Of a DNA stretch of 64,000 bases, positions 12,517-25,290 are shown in pieces. This DNA is from Hyalella azteca (taxonomy: Eukaryota > Arthropoda > Malacostraca > Amphipoda > Hyalellidae), in contig NW_025946074.1 of assembly GCF_000764305.2 (NCBI RefSeq), positions 605,152-669,151 on the forward strand, read 5' to 3'. A model generated the notes under the pieces. That model did no database searches and was not told the DNA's origin. It saw only the letters and a program-made list of their open reading frames with translations. Position 1 is the first letter of the stretch, and every line of letters starts with the position of its first letter. The translations under genes were made by a program, and so were the position numbers.

Positions 12517-15500
12517 ATAAAATACTATGGTATAAATAAATGTTCAATGCAATAAAATATTCGCACGTTTCTTCTATACAAAAATTGCGCTACAACACGA
12601 CATTTGCGCGACAAAATGTTATTGAATTTCACATCGAATGGGGATATCTAAAGTAGTTTTTATCCTCTAAAAAAACTAATACTTGTTTATTTAATGTTAT
12701 GAATCATTTTCTGCGTGATTAATTTTTTGTGTTGAAACTATTATATTACACTTTGAAGAAGTTTATAAAATAGATTGAAAATATAAATTCGCACACATTT
12801 TTTACCATTGCAAAGATAAAATTCATACGAAATAGATTTTTCATTACAATTCAAGGTAATAAATTAAGATATCAGTAAATAAAATTTTAACAAACTTTGA
12901 CAAAAATATACACCGAAACGTTGTATTAAATTAATTCATTGCAATTTAATTGGGCACTACGTTTCTCGCGGCCAACGGCCTAAATTTCCCTTCGATTTCA
13001 ATAAGAGAAAAAAACGTTATAACCAACTGATGACTAAATAATATACGTACCAACTTAACGAAACTATATGCCTACGTGACAATTTCGTGGGATGAGCTTT
13101 GGTCCATATACAGAAATAAAATTCTTGTTTAATGGCATCTCAACTTAGGATATGATTTCTCTGACGTAAGGGGTTAAGTTAGCGGAATGATCTCAGCCCG
13201 GTCAGAATTAATGGAAATTTCGGTCTAAGCTTCGTATCCACGATACTGCCACTCAAGATTAGCATTTATGACCGTTTAATTACTTCACAATATGAGTAGA
13301 ATCAAGCCTCCATCGCACGGAGTCTGACTCCAGAATAGCCGGAGATTATGTGTGTCCAGCCACACCGTTTAAAATCTTGACTGGTAATCAGTGGCCTAAT
13401 AAAATGGTGATAATGAAACGCAACGTTGTCCGTTTGTGTACATTCACATTCATTTTGCAATTAGCATAAGAGTGTTTCAATATAGGCAAATGCTTCCATA
13501 TATCAGTACAAATTTTCGATACAAAGACATCACAATATCTAAATATTCAACTGTTTCCTCGTATACAAACATAACTTTTCATATTTATGCAGTTGCACTA
13601 TAAAATCTACATATACCCAGACATCGCGTTCGTCGTACGTACAGAAGCGTCTAGTTCGCGCGCAGGCATTCGTGTTAATTTGTTCGGCAAGCGGCAAATT
13701 TTCAAAGGCTACTCAACGCTGCACTGACTAACTTCAGTCAAGTAAATTGGCTCCTCATTAGAAGTTATTCCCAACAAACTTTGAGCGACTGAAGTTATCT
13801 AGAAGTACGCAAGAACCAAAGAAGCAACATGTAATCAATGATATAACACGAGGCGAGTCGTGAGCTGGGAATAAATAATGAATCACAATTAATGTAAATC
13901 AAATAAATTTTGTTCAGTAAGTAGCTTTCAAAGTTTCTAAATCATTACTTCAATACAAAGACCTTTAATGAACAATGTTTTGTGAGCACGTTCACGATGC
14001 TTCAATATACACGCATTTGTTTACCGTTTCCAGTATTTTGAATTATTTTCACTTCATTCACTTAAAATTAAATACTACGAAAATCTGAACTGATATATAA
14101 ATTGAAAGAACAAAAATGTTGATGATAATTGTGATTAAATTAATACACATAGATGTAATTCGTCCAGGTATCGACTTTTTTGACGATGTTTCAGTAAATT
14201 TCAATCATGCCGAACATCAGTAATTTAGTCCAGCGTTGCCCGGGATACATAATCGCATCAATTTAAGAATCCCGTTATCCCGAATTAGGTTAATAGAAGT
14301 GAAATTGATAATACACTATAAAAAGGACCAATTTAAAACCAAATTTACATCGAACAGAGAACTCCCGTTTAACCCTCGTCATACATGCAAAAAATATTTT
14401 CTTTTTAATCAAAATAATACTATGCAGTTTAAAAATCAAACTAAATTTGTGCTCTAATACTTTCCTCCCAGTTTCGCAAAGCGTACCAATCAATGTGCGT
14501 GTGTCTGTTTTGGTTAAACTTCAATCACAAAGAATAAAATTTCATGTCCGAGTAACATAAAAATACACGATAAGTACCTATCCTATAGATACGCGTTAGA
14601 TGAGTCCCTTTTATATTTCTGAACCCAGGCTTCAAACCAGTACAAATTTTGACAATTATTTCATAGAATCCGTCCAGGCAAATACTATTTGCCAAATTTT
14701 AGGTGACGTGAATGTTCGGCCTCTTCGGTAGAGCAGATTTTTAACTTTATTGGCAACATATATAATATACAAGGCACCTAAATAAAGACCAGCAATTGCG
14801 CGACCCTGTCCTGAAGTTCGTTCGTGTAGGACAGTAAAGGGCAGCCAAGCAAATTACTGGGCACCGTAAAGTGCGCAATGAAAGAAATTACTGCGCGGCG
14901 TTTTTGCATATTGGCGCAGCTTATTTAGTGACCTGGGATCCGCTCTGGCACTAACTCTCTCGTCGTCTGATGAGGTCGAAATTCAAACGACGATTGCATT
15001 AGTCGATATGACGGTAGCACTTTGCGATAACGTTGCTCCCGTCAAAAATCGTCATTGCATTAGGGGATATTGTATCGTGTGAAATTTAGAGGTAATTTGA
15101 TTAAAATAAGAGCATATTTAATATGTCATTGCTGGAAATTGTCCAATACTGCAAGTTCTTCAAGTTAAAGTGGAAGATATAATGCGAACGATTAGGATAT
15201 GAAGACCGCACCTCTGAGTTCTGTGCATTTCTCTAAACCAGAGTTCGTTCAATAACAAACTCCCTGCAGCGGTAGCGCACCGGAGTTCATTACGGAAGTT
15301 TTATCGAGATCATCGAGGCCTACAAGACGCAAGATTTCCTTGGTTGGTGCAATGAAGGCCCTTTGCGTACCAGTGTGCATAGGAACCCGCCCACCCTAAC
15401 GAAAATCATTTGTGGATGATGGGAGGCCATGTGGTGGCAGATAGTCGGCCGATTCTGGCCACCCAAAAGTTTCCCGAAGGTCCACATCGCGACCAAATTA

Positions 15501-15801
15501 TTCCGGTTGCCAGGTAAAACTGCGCATAATTTCGTCGACCTAACTGCATGGAAGCTTCAATTCCGGGCCAACGGCGTGGTAATGTTACGGAATCCAAGTC
15601 TTTTCTGTAAATGCCTGTGAGTGTGGACTGCGCAATGAATATCGCACGAGCCTGCAGGGCCCACGGGTTTCAAGACATAGGCTGAAGTCTGAACACCGAT
15701 TTCGTTTTCCACACAATTTCAGATGCGCAAGCGCAAGATCATAAAAATTCGAATGAGCTTCTATGCCCAATGAACAGCTAAGAAAGTGTGTAGTGGGCAA
15801 G
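12517..15801. other. Mostly A+T-rich non-coding stretch
   Basis: AATAAA motifs just after the candidate exon open this segment. Frames at 14236-14493 and 15406-15800 overlap on both strands and match nothing I recognise. From about 14700 to 15800 the composition is more G+C-balanced, which may mark old repeat or coding debris into which the mariner element later inserted. Confidence 0.5.
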
Positions 15802-15803
15802 TA

Positions 15804-16738
15804 CAGGGTGCGCCACAGAAACTTACTTATTTGACAAAATTCCTGTGCGGTTAGTTGGTCGGGTAGAGGGGCGAGAGGGGGTGCATCTGAAGGGGAAAGT
15901 TCCCAAGTTTATTTCTCAAAGTTTCTCAAATAAATTTTCTGTAGTACAAGAATTAACTGAACGCAATTTTGTCGCCCCTCAAAATGCATGTAAAATGCTA
16001 GTTGACAACCTGCCTGAAGACGCGGTCGTTTTTTTCAGTGGCGAGGCTCACTTCCACATTTCCGGCTGCGTCAACAGGCTAAACATGCATTATTGGTGTG
16101 GTGTAAATCCACGTGAGTTTCACCAGAAGCAGTCTGGTGTGCGACGTCGGTAATGGGAATAATTGGTCCTTATTTTTTTAAGAAAACGAACGCGCAGTTA
16201 CCGTTAATGGAGCTCGTTACAGGAACATGATCGAGGAACTTTTTCTTCCAAGACTCGAAGAAATGAACTTTAGGAACGTGATGTTTCAGCAAGATGGAGC
16301 CACAGCACACACAGCACGAGACTCGATGAATTTGTTGCGACAACATTTCCCCGACCGCCTCATCTCTCTCAGAGGCGATCTCCAATGGCCGCCACGCTCT
16401 CCAGGTTTGACTCCATGCGATTTCTTTTTATGGGGATATTTGAAATTTCTGGTTTATGTCGATCGACCACGGACCATAGCACACCTCAAGAACAATATTC
16501 GCGACGTCATTGCCAAATACCAATTGATATGCTGCATAGAGTGGAAACCATTATGAAAAAAGCTACTTCATTAGTTTATGCGCAATGGAGGCCGTCATTT
16601 ATGAGATTTAATTTTCAAAACTGTATGAAAAAAAATTTGGGATACTGTTTTCTCGAATAAAAAAAATTTAAAACAATAACTGGAGTACTTTTGTTTTTAT
16701 TGATCTTTCAAATAAGTAAGTTTCTGTGGCGCACCCTG
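15804..16738 (+). mobile_element. Mariner-like element, internally deleted, with perfect terminal inverted repeats
   Basis: The 935-bp element has 31-bp terminal inverted repeats that are identical (15804-15834 and 16708-16738, outer end cagggtgcgccacag). TA dinucleotides flank it (15802-15803 and 16739-16740), the target duplication expected for IS630/Tc1/mariner elements. It carries a broken transposase frame in the same orientation. Related complete elements are about 1.3 kb; the missing length corresponds to the N-terminal DNA-binding part. It could move only if a related transposase acted in trans. Confidence 0.93.
15845..16660 (+). pseudogene. Broken mariner-type transposase (DD41D spacing)
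   Basis: Three reading frames carry pieces of one IS630/Tc1/mariner transposase. Piece one (15845-16153) holds the first catalytic block, but its aspartate is replaced by glycine (codon GGC at 16040-16042, in FFSGEAHFH). Piece two (16227-16556) has the second aspartate (16293-16295, in QQDGATAHT) and the third (16419-16421, in TPCDFF) with 41 residues between them, the DD41D spacing. Piece three continues in another frame from about 16510 to 16660. The N-terminal helix-turn-helix domain is missing, and frameshifts lie near 16150-16200 and 16510. It cannot encode an active enzyme. Confidence 0.9.
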
Positions 16739-16740
16739 TA

Positions 16741-18816
16741 TATGGTGTTATGGGTTTGTACAAATCTAGAAAATTACAGATTCTGAATAAAGTGGACAGT
16801 TTATATCATCAAGACCCTTGAACACGATACTCAAGTGGTCGTTGGGAGCATAGCGTTTTCTGTGGTCTTCACAAATTCACATTTGTGGTCTTCCAAAATG
16901 AATTTAACTAGAAAGTATTAATATATTATGTCGTAAATTACCGGCTAAAATTGACGTGAATTTTTAAGAGTTTTATTTTTTATTGTGAATTGAAATGAAG
17001 AAAATTATTTCATTTGAAGTAAACATCAGCTAATGGATCGAATATTGAGAAGGAAATTATGAAAACATAGATGTTTTATGAAGCCATTAACCAGATTACC
17101 TTTTAACATCACAGAATAATCAACGAATTTCAATTGTTCCACAAAATACATAGAGTGAAGAAATCCACTTGTTTTCAATAATGCAAATACTTGGGCTATA
17201 TTTAAACCAAAATCTAGCGTAGAGCAAAACTTTCAAAAATCTAACCCCAAAGAATTCTCGCCAGTAAATTTCGCCAGTTAAATTTGTGATCTTCGAGTTT
17301 CAATTCAATCGACCAACTCTTTATTAACACATACGGTTATTCTTTCTGATGAAGGGAAGAAAGGTAAAATTTGATGTCAGACCTTAATTGATAAACTCTT
17401 AACATTAAAACGGTTATTCTTTCGAGCTCGTTCCTGATGAACTAACTGAGTTTAAGTCTGTCTTGCTTATAGGCAATACGCACTAAATTAATGTCGTCTG
17501 AAATGACGCAGTAATTTTAGGAAGAGTTATGCGAAATTCGGTGCACAAAATTCAAGATCCCATTCATACGGAGATTCTGGAATGAGAAAGAACGAACCCT
17601 TTAAAGTTATTACTCCATATCCCTTCATATAAAATGCAAGTGCGCAAGAGGGAATCCGATCCCTCGAGATTAAATATCCCTCGCACGGTCGAGGTTGTTT
17701 CCGAATAAGTTTAGACCGTGCATATCTGAGTAAATATCCCGCCAGCATTTTAGAGCAAATATTAGCCATTTCGCCGCTATATTTTGGTCCACGCGGTCGT
17801 AAAAATTTAATAAATGAGCTGCACTTAGGCCGTCCTGCAAAAAATCTTCAGGATGAGGTACCGAGAGGAGCCCTCACAAAATTTTCCCTCGGAACGAGCG
17901 AAGTGAAAGGCAATTAGCAAGAAAGGCTGAGCAGAGTGGAGCAATGAGGCTTCTTGGCTCCATTCCTACTCATACCTTGGATTATGATGATTAAGATTAA
18001 TAATAATTAAGACCATTTCAAGGCAATGGTTTCATAGTAAATAAATACGAATGTTCATGAGTTTTTAATGAGGAAGACGCTCAGGAGCTTCAGCACAACT
18101 CAAATAAATTGTGTTGATATTGTGAAACATTTGTGATTTATTCAACTTTATTGTTTAAATTCAGCAATTACAACTTTAACGAAATTATTGGTCGATCTAT
18201 GGTTCTGATAAAATATATAAATGTTAAAATCACTGAATTGACCACATTCTTCCTCTCAGCTGATGGTACGAATGTGAAATGACTCTGTATTATGAAATAT
18301 AAGTGCACAAATTATTATTCATGTCCCTGATATTAGAACTTGATTCTATTTGCGACCTGAAACACTCCTAGATGAATATTTTTTATTTTACTACCTACTT
18401 CAATTTGGTTCAAAATGCAACCTGAAAGCTCCTTGTTTACAGAAATCTCTATAGCTGCATTCAGTTTCAATTGGAAGCCAACGGTGGTAGAACACAACTT
18501 TCGTTATAAATAATTATCGCTTCAGAAATCATGGCTATGACAATTGAGCCAAAATTTCAACCACAAAGAAACCTCTAGTAAGTGAAAATAAAAACATTGG
18601 AGCCTTCAATATTCAATTTATAATAAGTAAAGTTCGTTGCACCTTCCAAGTCCTTCCTTTGGTCGGGCGCAACATGCCATTCGCGGCAGGTTCGATATCA
18701 AACTTATTGCAAATCGGGCATCAAAGCTCGCACACTGCAGGGCCAGCTCAGACTGTTGGGTTGGAATAAGGGGGGCTCGCTCAACATGGTCGGTATTTTG
18801 GTCACGCTTTTTGCAG
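16741..18816. other. Non-coding stretch ending in a possible acceptor
   Basis: Mostly A+T-rich. A minus frame at 17527-17769 (80 codons) matches no family I know. From about 18620 the sequence becomes G+C-balanced and ends in the pyrimidine-rich cgctttttgcag before 18817. Confidence 0.45.
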
Positions 18817-18900
18817 GTAATGGCCCCAGGACAATCTAATAACGAACGCAACCACCACAGCACCAGACAAGCCGCCGCTGCTGCTGCTGGCTATAGTTAG
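18817..18900 (+). CDS. Candidate terminal exon with a poly-Ala C-terminus
   Basis: The tract gtcacgctttttgcag is a good acceptor. It is followed at phase 0 by 27 codons ending in TAG. The peptide contains an Asn/His-rich part (NNERNHH) and ends in six alanines before GYS, a composition common at the ends of arthropod transcription factors and RNA-binding proteins. AATAAA lies 15 bases past the stop (18915-18920) and again near 19060. The same junction, gcag followed by gtaatg, also resembles a 5' donor, so the opposite reading (exon upstream) is possible. No family was recognised, and the poly-Ala run could simply be a GCN microsatellite. Confidence 0.3.
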   Translation, partial: VMAPGQSNNERNHHSTRQAAAAAAGYS

Positions 18901-21335
18901 ACGCTTCCTTCCCAAATAAATGGGGGCTAACAGCCAAGACTTATAAGCCGTGAAGAACAAAGACCTTTGCAAGACGTATTGTCCAGCTCAGATAAATGAA
19001 GGAAATCTGTGATAAATATTGCTTAGAAGGAAACTCATGATGATGTTTTGAGGGGGTCAAATAAATGTTAGAATCTAAATGAAGCTATGAAAGTAAAACC
19101 AGGCGTCGTTTTGGAATTTGTGGAAACGATGAATCTGTGTGCATACTCAAGGAGAGAGAATTCATCACCGCGTAGACAGATTTTTTTACCAGAAAATATC
19201 TGCAATAGAAAATCCAGAAATGTTTTGCTTGCAGTAACTAGAAATATCGCTCATGGTTACAGCTTATAACTTCAATAACTATAAACTTTTCACTACTATT
19301 TTCACTCAAGTATGAAAGCATTCGTTGGGAGTTTCCCGCACGGTTGGTTATTTTGCTTTTCATGTGCGCATTTTGTAACCGTTGTTTTCACACTGTCGAA
19401 ATTCACCAATTTACCGCTTTGAGTCAGCATTTACTTACAATTTATTCATCTTTATTTATTTCGTTATCCCTCTCTAAGTGTTTTATCTGTTTGTTCATTA
19501 CCGAAGTTGAAAATCAAAATTGCCAAAATGTCGGAATAATTTGTTATGATTACAAGTTTCTTGTCAATTAACTGGTCAATATTGATAGACCGCTGTTGTA
19601 AGTAGAACATGGATGAGCATTCAATTTGAGCCGAGTTACGTTCATCTTAATTGTTAGGTCTATTATTATCTATATATTATTAACTATAATTATCTATATA
19701 TCTATTCCCCAAGAGATCCAACCACCGACACCTAGAGTGAAAATCTAATGTATTCAATAAATTTATTAACATCAACAAATCCGTTACATAAGCGTTAAAT
19801 TATTATTTTACATCGGAATATTTAATACTACTAGTTGAATTAAATTACCACTATTATATTGCATTTGGTAACTACAAGAAAAAACATTGTCTGGGAGTGA
19901 CATTCACGTTTTTCTGCAGCGCGCGTACTGGAGTTTTAAGCTCATTAGACGCGTACGAAGAAGAGCCTTGAGCTTGTAAGATTTGACGGTAGGTAGGACG
20001 TTTTTATTGAAACTTTTTTCTCGTTCCAGCGTCAATTCTTCTCAAAACTTCTTTTTGTTTCAACGTTAATAGACGCGACTCGAGAGAACTGAAACATTTG
20101 AAACTTACGTACAAACAAACTTTCAGCATGCTTTTTTGCTTGTTCAGAACAGTAGCAAAAACTTAAAATGCTTAACGAATGCCCTCAGAAGCGTTTATAA
20201 AATCCTACACGAATTGAATCAAATGTGAAGAACTCTAGCAACATACGAAATTTCTGGCCAGTTTATCAATGTAAGATAAACCTTCAAAAATGTTCAAATA
20301 AAATATTAACTAGCATATTCTGCTCAAGGTTATCCACAAATGCAACGCACAACTATTGGATCTGAAATAATAAAGAAATTATTATCCATCGGGAGTAGTT
20401 TGAACAATGATAGGATGTTTATGCTTCACTGGAGTGGCCAAATCCATTTAATCTTATACACGGGATAACTGAATTATTAAGTCAGTTCAACTTTAATTTG
20501 TGTGGGTTTTATTGCGTCGCATCGAGTTACGCTCAAGGTTAGTATAAGATACGATCTACTGATCTTAATCTAATACGATCTACTGATCAGATATACGATT
20601 TTAATCATCAATCAATTTCAATTTTGAAAAATAAAGTGATAAACATTAGATTAAGGGCTTACATAAATTACAACATTCTTCTAGAAATTCATTAACCTGG
20701 CACTTTGATATTTAACTATTCATTAGAAATAATGTAGAAATTCAAGAAATAACACACTGCCACACATTGATCAGCTGATTCTACCAAAAATAAACTTGTG
20801 TCCTTATCATGATTTCGAAGGAAACCAACTTTTGAACACGATCGTCAAAATAATATTTTTAAATGACGTTTTCATACTTTAAGATTCCTTTTTCCTTCCT
20901 TCCTCAAAAATAATTTCTCTTCTCGAAAATTTTACGAAAAGAAAAAGCATTTTCTTTGCTGGACTTGTCGCTTGTTGCCCCTCCAAAACATTAAGAAAAT
21001 TCGCTCGTGCGTGCACGCATCTATAAACGTAACTGAAAAACATCGGGAGATCTACGACGGCCGTCCAAAAGCCATCGATTATTTTACAGAATTTTTCAAT
21101 AAGGTGAGGCAGTCGAAAGAGTTTGCTGCATGCATTTGGAGGAAGCTGCACTCGAAACTTCGACGCACCAAAACAGAACCTTTAGCGCGTAGAACTTGAG
21201 GATTTTGCCTCAACTTTGTCACCACTTGTTAAACATGGACGGGCTCGTGACTGGAAAGCCAAGCAGGGCCTTCCAGCACGCCAACTTCTTCCGACGCTCA
21301 GGAGGCCATTTTTTTATGTTCTATTCCATCACAAT
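18901..21335. other. Non-coding stretch
   Basis: It starts with the AATAAA at 18915. Frames at 19087-19269, 19344-19571 and 20879-21199 overlap in opposite directions or are A+T-driven, and none is recognisable. Short TATC-rich runs lie near 19668-19700. Confidence 0.5.
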
Positions 21336-21566
21336 CTTTCTACATTTTTTCTTCAAGTTCCTTCTACATCTTTCTTCAGGTTCCATCTACATCTTTCTTT
21401 AGGTTCCTTCCACTTCTTTCTTCTGATTCCTTCCACTTCTTTCTTCTGATTCCTTCCACATCTTTCTTCTGGTACCTTCTCATTCTTTCTTCTGGTCCCT
21501 TCCATATCGTTTTTCTGGCTTCTTCCCAATTTTCTCCTGGTTCTTTTTCTCTTGTTCTTCTGGTTG
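21336..21566. repeat. 23-bp polypyrimidine tandem array
   Basis: About nine to ten units of 23 bp, each built around cttccacttctttcttctg, form a nearly pure pyrimidine strand. The middle copies (about 21405-21475) are the most alike. The complementary purine strand gives an apparent Lys/Glu/Arg-rich frame (21376-21585, -), a product of the repeat. Long polypurine-polypyrimidine tracts of this kind can adopt triplex structure. Confidence 0.9.
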
Positions 21567-22476
21567 CTTCTCGTCTGTCATTCATGGCTGGGGCACTATA
21601 CCCTATTCGGACGTTTCTATAGAGCCTATCTTTCTGTTGTCTTCGATTGTTCCGTTGGATCTAATAATTCTTGTCGTTTGTTAAAACATACATCGGCTAA
21701 AATAATCAAGCGAACACAACGCAGACAAGCAAGCTAAAAGCACGTATCAGCCAGTAAGACTCGAGAAAAATCTCAACCCTACCAATTGACTGAATTTTCT
21801 GCTTTGGAAAATTGTCACGCGAATACCGCGCTGCCGATATTCAATCTGGCCAAGCAGGTGCAGGAACTTTTGCCGTTTGCGTTGCTTCACTTCGCCCTGG
21901 AGGATTCGATACAATCAAGCTTAGAGCTTTCGAGTGTTTCTTGAGCAGTGAACGCAGCTCCCTCCATCACTCAACCGCCGTGTCATCTCCCGCATTCCTG
22001 AGACACATTGCGTAAAAAAACTAAAATCTTTTTGGAAGCTTCAAATCGAACTCTATGAGAATGAAATTCGAATTTTCGAGAATGGAAATTTGAACTCGAA
22101 CAGTTATAAATTGTCGCTTGTCTGACATAATAGGAAAAAATATATCAACGGAACGAAGTCGTAAGTTTCATGATTTCCAGAAAGAAAATGTTCTAGACAA
22201 GTCTTCGCGTTAATTTCATTACTTGAGAGAATCAAAGTAAGTAGAATTCGATCTCAAATAAGCAACATTCATTACATCTGTGTGCTAGACATGATCCTGA
22301 TGAATACAGTTATTGTAAGAAATCTGCGCTCTTAATGTACAATAATTTTTCAGAAGAAACTGTTATTTAAACTCCTTCACAACATGAAGTTTAACAACGC
22401 GCATAATTATCTCGGAAATCATAAAAATGCACATGAAATTTGTTTCTCGGGGCGGGCGCTCTGAAATCATTTGTAG
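21567..22476. other. Non-coding stretch
   Basis: A plus frame at 21812-22015 lies in more balanced sequence but shows nothing recognisable. No other structure was seen. Confidence 0.45.
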
Positions 22477-22735
22477 GTGATATCCGGCATTAAATCATTG
22501 TCCTTATAACCAGATAATGCATTTTGGAAACGGCTGAACAGTCATCTATACACTTCATGCAGCCATTGCACAGTTGGAAAGCGAATTCAGTCCTCGAGTG
22601 GGGTGATATTCGGTGTTCAATCATTGTAGCTATAACCGGGAAAACATAAATTCTGAAATCGTTTAATTAAAATCTAAGCAATTTATGCAACCAAATGGTA
22701 CAGTTGAAAAGCGAATGAAATCCTCGAGGGATGTG
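22477..22735. repeat. Diverged tandem duplication, 126-bp period
   Basis: Two direct copies (22477-22602 and 22603-22735) share landmarks in order: gtgatat-cggc/gt, aatcattgt, tataacc, a central variable part, cagttg-aaagcgaat and tcctcgag. They are well diverged in the middle, so the duplication is old. Confidence 0.8.
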
Positions 22736-23612
22736 TGCAAATATTCATTAACCGATGGTCCTCTCTTTTCTACACATGCATGAACAACAATTTACACTCT
22801 TTTTCAATTTCTTATCTAGAAAAGTTTTACGATTTTTCTTTTATTTTCCAGGTAAATTTAATGATATTTACACTACCATTTATACTACATTGCAAGAATG
22901 ATATTTAAATGTTAAGATTTAACAATACCTAACTTTTCAAATTAGTTTTGCTAATTAACTTGAAGCAATTTTACATCATTACATTCAGGGCATTGCATTA
23001 CCTTTACTGCATGCGTACTGCATTAATTTTACTTCACTTCATGCGATTGCCTCTTCGTGCGGTTGTATGAAATATATATATAGTGCAAGAAATAATCCTA
23101 CGCATTGTGCGCCTAGAATATGTAAAATGCATGCAAGGAAACATTATATTCACGGATATATCCTGTGCATTACGAACACTTCGCATTTTCTTACTCATGA
23201 CAGCCTAACTCCGTATCTTAGGAAAATCAAAATGTTAAAAAACAATAACATACGTCGGAAACAATGAGATTTTGTTAACAATCAGTTTAAAGTGGCGATA
23301 AATTTATAAATGAAAATTTTATTGCAACAAACATAAATGATGTCTAGAGATACAACCAAGTTATTTTAGCCTTTTGAAAATATGAAGATTACTAACGGTC
23401 ATCTAATTTTGGTGGACGCTTTTAATGCATATATTAATTCAGCCCTGAATTGCAGTAGGACTTCAATTATAATAAATTTCACGGTCGTAATGAAAATAGT
23501 CAGAGGTTTTATCACGCAGAAGTTTTTATGATTTAAACCGTACTTTGTTTGTGGGTTTGCGAGTTCGGGGATCTGAATTCCCAAGCCTATTAGTCAGAGG
23601 CCGGGAATGTTA
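22736..23612. other. A+T-rich non-coding stretch
   Basis: Only short A+T-driven frames occur (23067-23267 +, 23399-23584 -). Nothing is supported. Confidence 0.55.
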
Positions 23613-23641
23613 GGGTGGGGATGGAGAGGGGAATTTTGGGG
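23613..23641 (+). other. Canonical G-quadruplex motif
   Basis: Four G runs (GGG, GGGG, GGGG, GGGG) are separated by loops of 1, 7 and 6 bases, which fits the standard G3+N1-7 pattern. It stands inside a G-rich, purine-rich tract (about 23598-23720) that contrasts with the A+T-rich surroundings. No adjacent gene is visible to link it to regulation. Confidence 0.6.
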
Positions 23642-23804
23642 AAGAAGAGAGACCGAGGAAACTCGTACACAGCTTGTGGTTTTGGTATATGTGTGGGGTA
23701 TACAGAGGGTAGTGAAATAAGGAAGGATTATGGTAATACCGATATAATTATAATTGCCCACTGATTAGGAGCATTTTAGTTATCGTGTGAACCATGAGCT
23801 AAGA

Positions 23805-24010
23805 TTCGGTGCACACATGGAGTGAGGGAAGAACCGCGATCCGGAGTCTCGATGCGCGCAGGAAATGTGGAACGAACCGCGATCCGATCCAGGTTCTCGG
23901 CGCGCGCAGATTCGTGCTCAGGTTCGGGAAAGAAAATCTGAATGCATTCAGGTTTCGTAGCAGTAAAGTGAGACGAGGAATATCTTCAGACCCACTGAAT
24001 GCATGCTAAG
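23805..24010. repeat. G+C-rich patch with an imperfect direct repeat
   Basis: The motif gaaccgcgatccg occurs at about 23829 and 23875, each followed by a tctcg-gcgcgcag block, giving a diverged duplication of about 46 bp. The plus frame through it (23809-24009) is unrecognised and contains the repeat, so I treat it as non-coding. Confidence 0.5.
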
Positions 24011-25009
24011 CAGCCGAGGCATTGCATAATACAATGCCACTTGCATCTTCAGATCCTATGTCATATAATCTCGGCCATTGTTCGCTCTTTATTGTTCGCA
24101 CAACACGCATTTTCTGAAGCCAAAACTAAACATTCATGGAGATGCAAATTTCATCTCTAGTTCCATGGTATTACTACGGTTCTATTAGATTCACGTTCGA
24201 TGTCATAAACTTAAATTCTGTAAACCGATACTTATAGTTTCCATTTGAAATTTGTTTAGGATTACTCTAGCGAACTTCTACAATCTTTCCTGCACTCAGG
24301 CATTCTTGAAAAAAAGTCGGTAAATTCCAATTGAAACCACATTGAGTACTCGGAATTTCGTATAAAAAATTTCCGGGACAAAGGAATTCGTGGGTCTCCA
24401 TTGACATGGTCAAAGAAATGAATGAGATTTTGTCAAATTTTCGCCTTTTTATTGGTCATCATGGCCCAGTTTAGCCAGGCAAACGGGCGTATCAGTGCTA
24501 CGAGGAGAAATTGCGTCATTATTTGGACAACGTGACCCATTCCTCTTTCTGAGTGGAGTGCAGGTAAAAAGCTTGATTTTTGTTCCGTTTGCGTTTTATA
24601 CAACTTGCGTGATGCGTTCAATCGAGCGAGCTAGACGGCCGAGACTGAAACGGACTTGCGAGACCGGCAAAGCAATCCTATAATTGCAGGTCATTTAATT
24701 CGCATGGACGACGTACATAAACATTCACGCCACATCCGTAGCGAGAAATGTGCCAAGACAAACATTCACTTATTGGAATAGCGTTAAATGGACAAGATGT
24801 GGAGGTTTTCCTGTCGATAATATTGTGATCGGAAAGAAACGTGCGTTAATTTTCCGATTTTATTGCACAAACTAGAGACGACTCACGGCCAGGCAAAAAA
24901 TACCGCATGCATGTATGACTACTTATGCTTTTACGCAACAAATTCTCAAAGAACACTTTGCTGAAACTCACAAGCGTATCGGCATTACTTTTAATTAATT
25001 GCCTGAAAT
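24011..25009. other. Non-coding stretch
   Basis: Frames at 24433-24683 overlap on both strands and match nothing known. No repeats or RNA genes are visible. Confidence 0.5.
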
Positions 25010-25290
25010 TTGTGCAACGACACCCACCGAATTTTTGCTAGCACCGTGGAGCGAAGCTTTGCACCCAGAAACACGCAGCTTCCTACAGCCCCAAGACGCG
25101 CCTAAAAGTTACGGGAAGACTCGCCGCTGCTAAGGCAGAACTAGGCATGTGAGAGGAAATTGGTTGTGCTGCTCGGGGCGTAGCGGGGATGAAAGATGCC
25201 AGCTTGGAAAGAGCAAAAATGACTCTCTCCGGAGCCGAACTAATTACAGCGCATGAAGGAGCTCTACTCGAGGCCCGAAGCCTAAAAACC
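25010..25290. other. G+C-balanced island without an open frame
   Basis: About 280 bp clearly richer in G+C and CpG than its flanks, with no open frame above 60 codons. It could be an untranslated exon, a promoter region or a fossil repeat; the sequence does not decide between them. Confidence 0.3.

Noticed and set aside
21376..21585. Charged Lys/Glu/Arg-rich minus-strand frame resembling a coiled coil
   Set aside because: It is the purine strand of the 23-bp polypyrimidine array.
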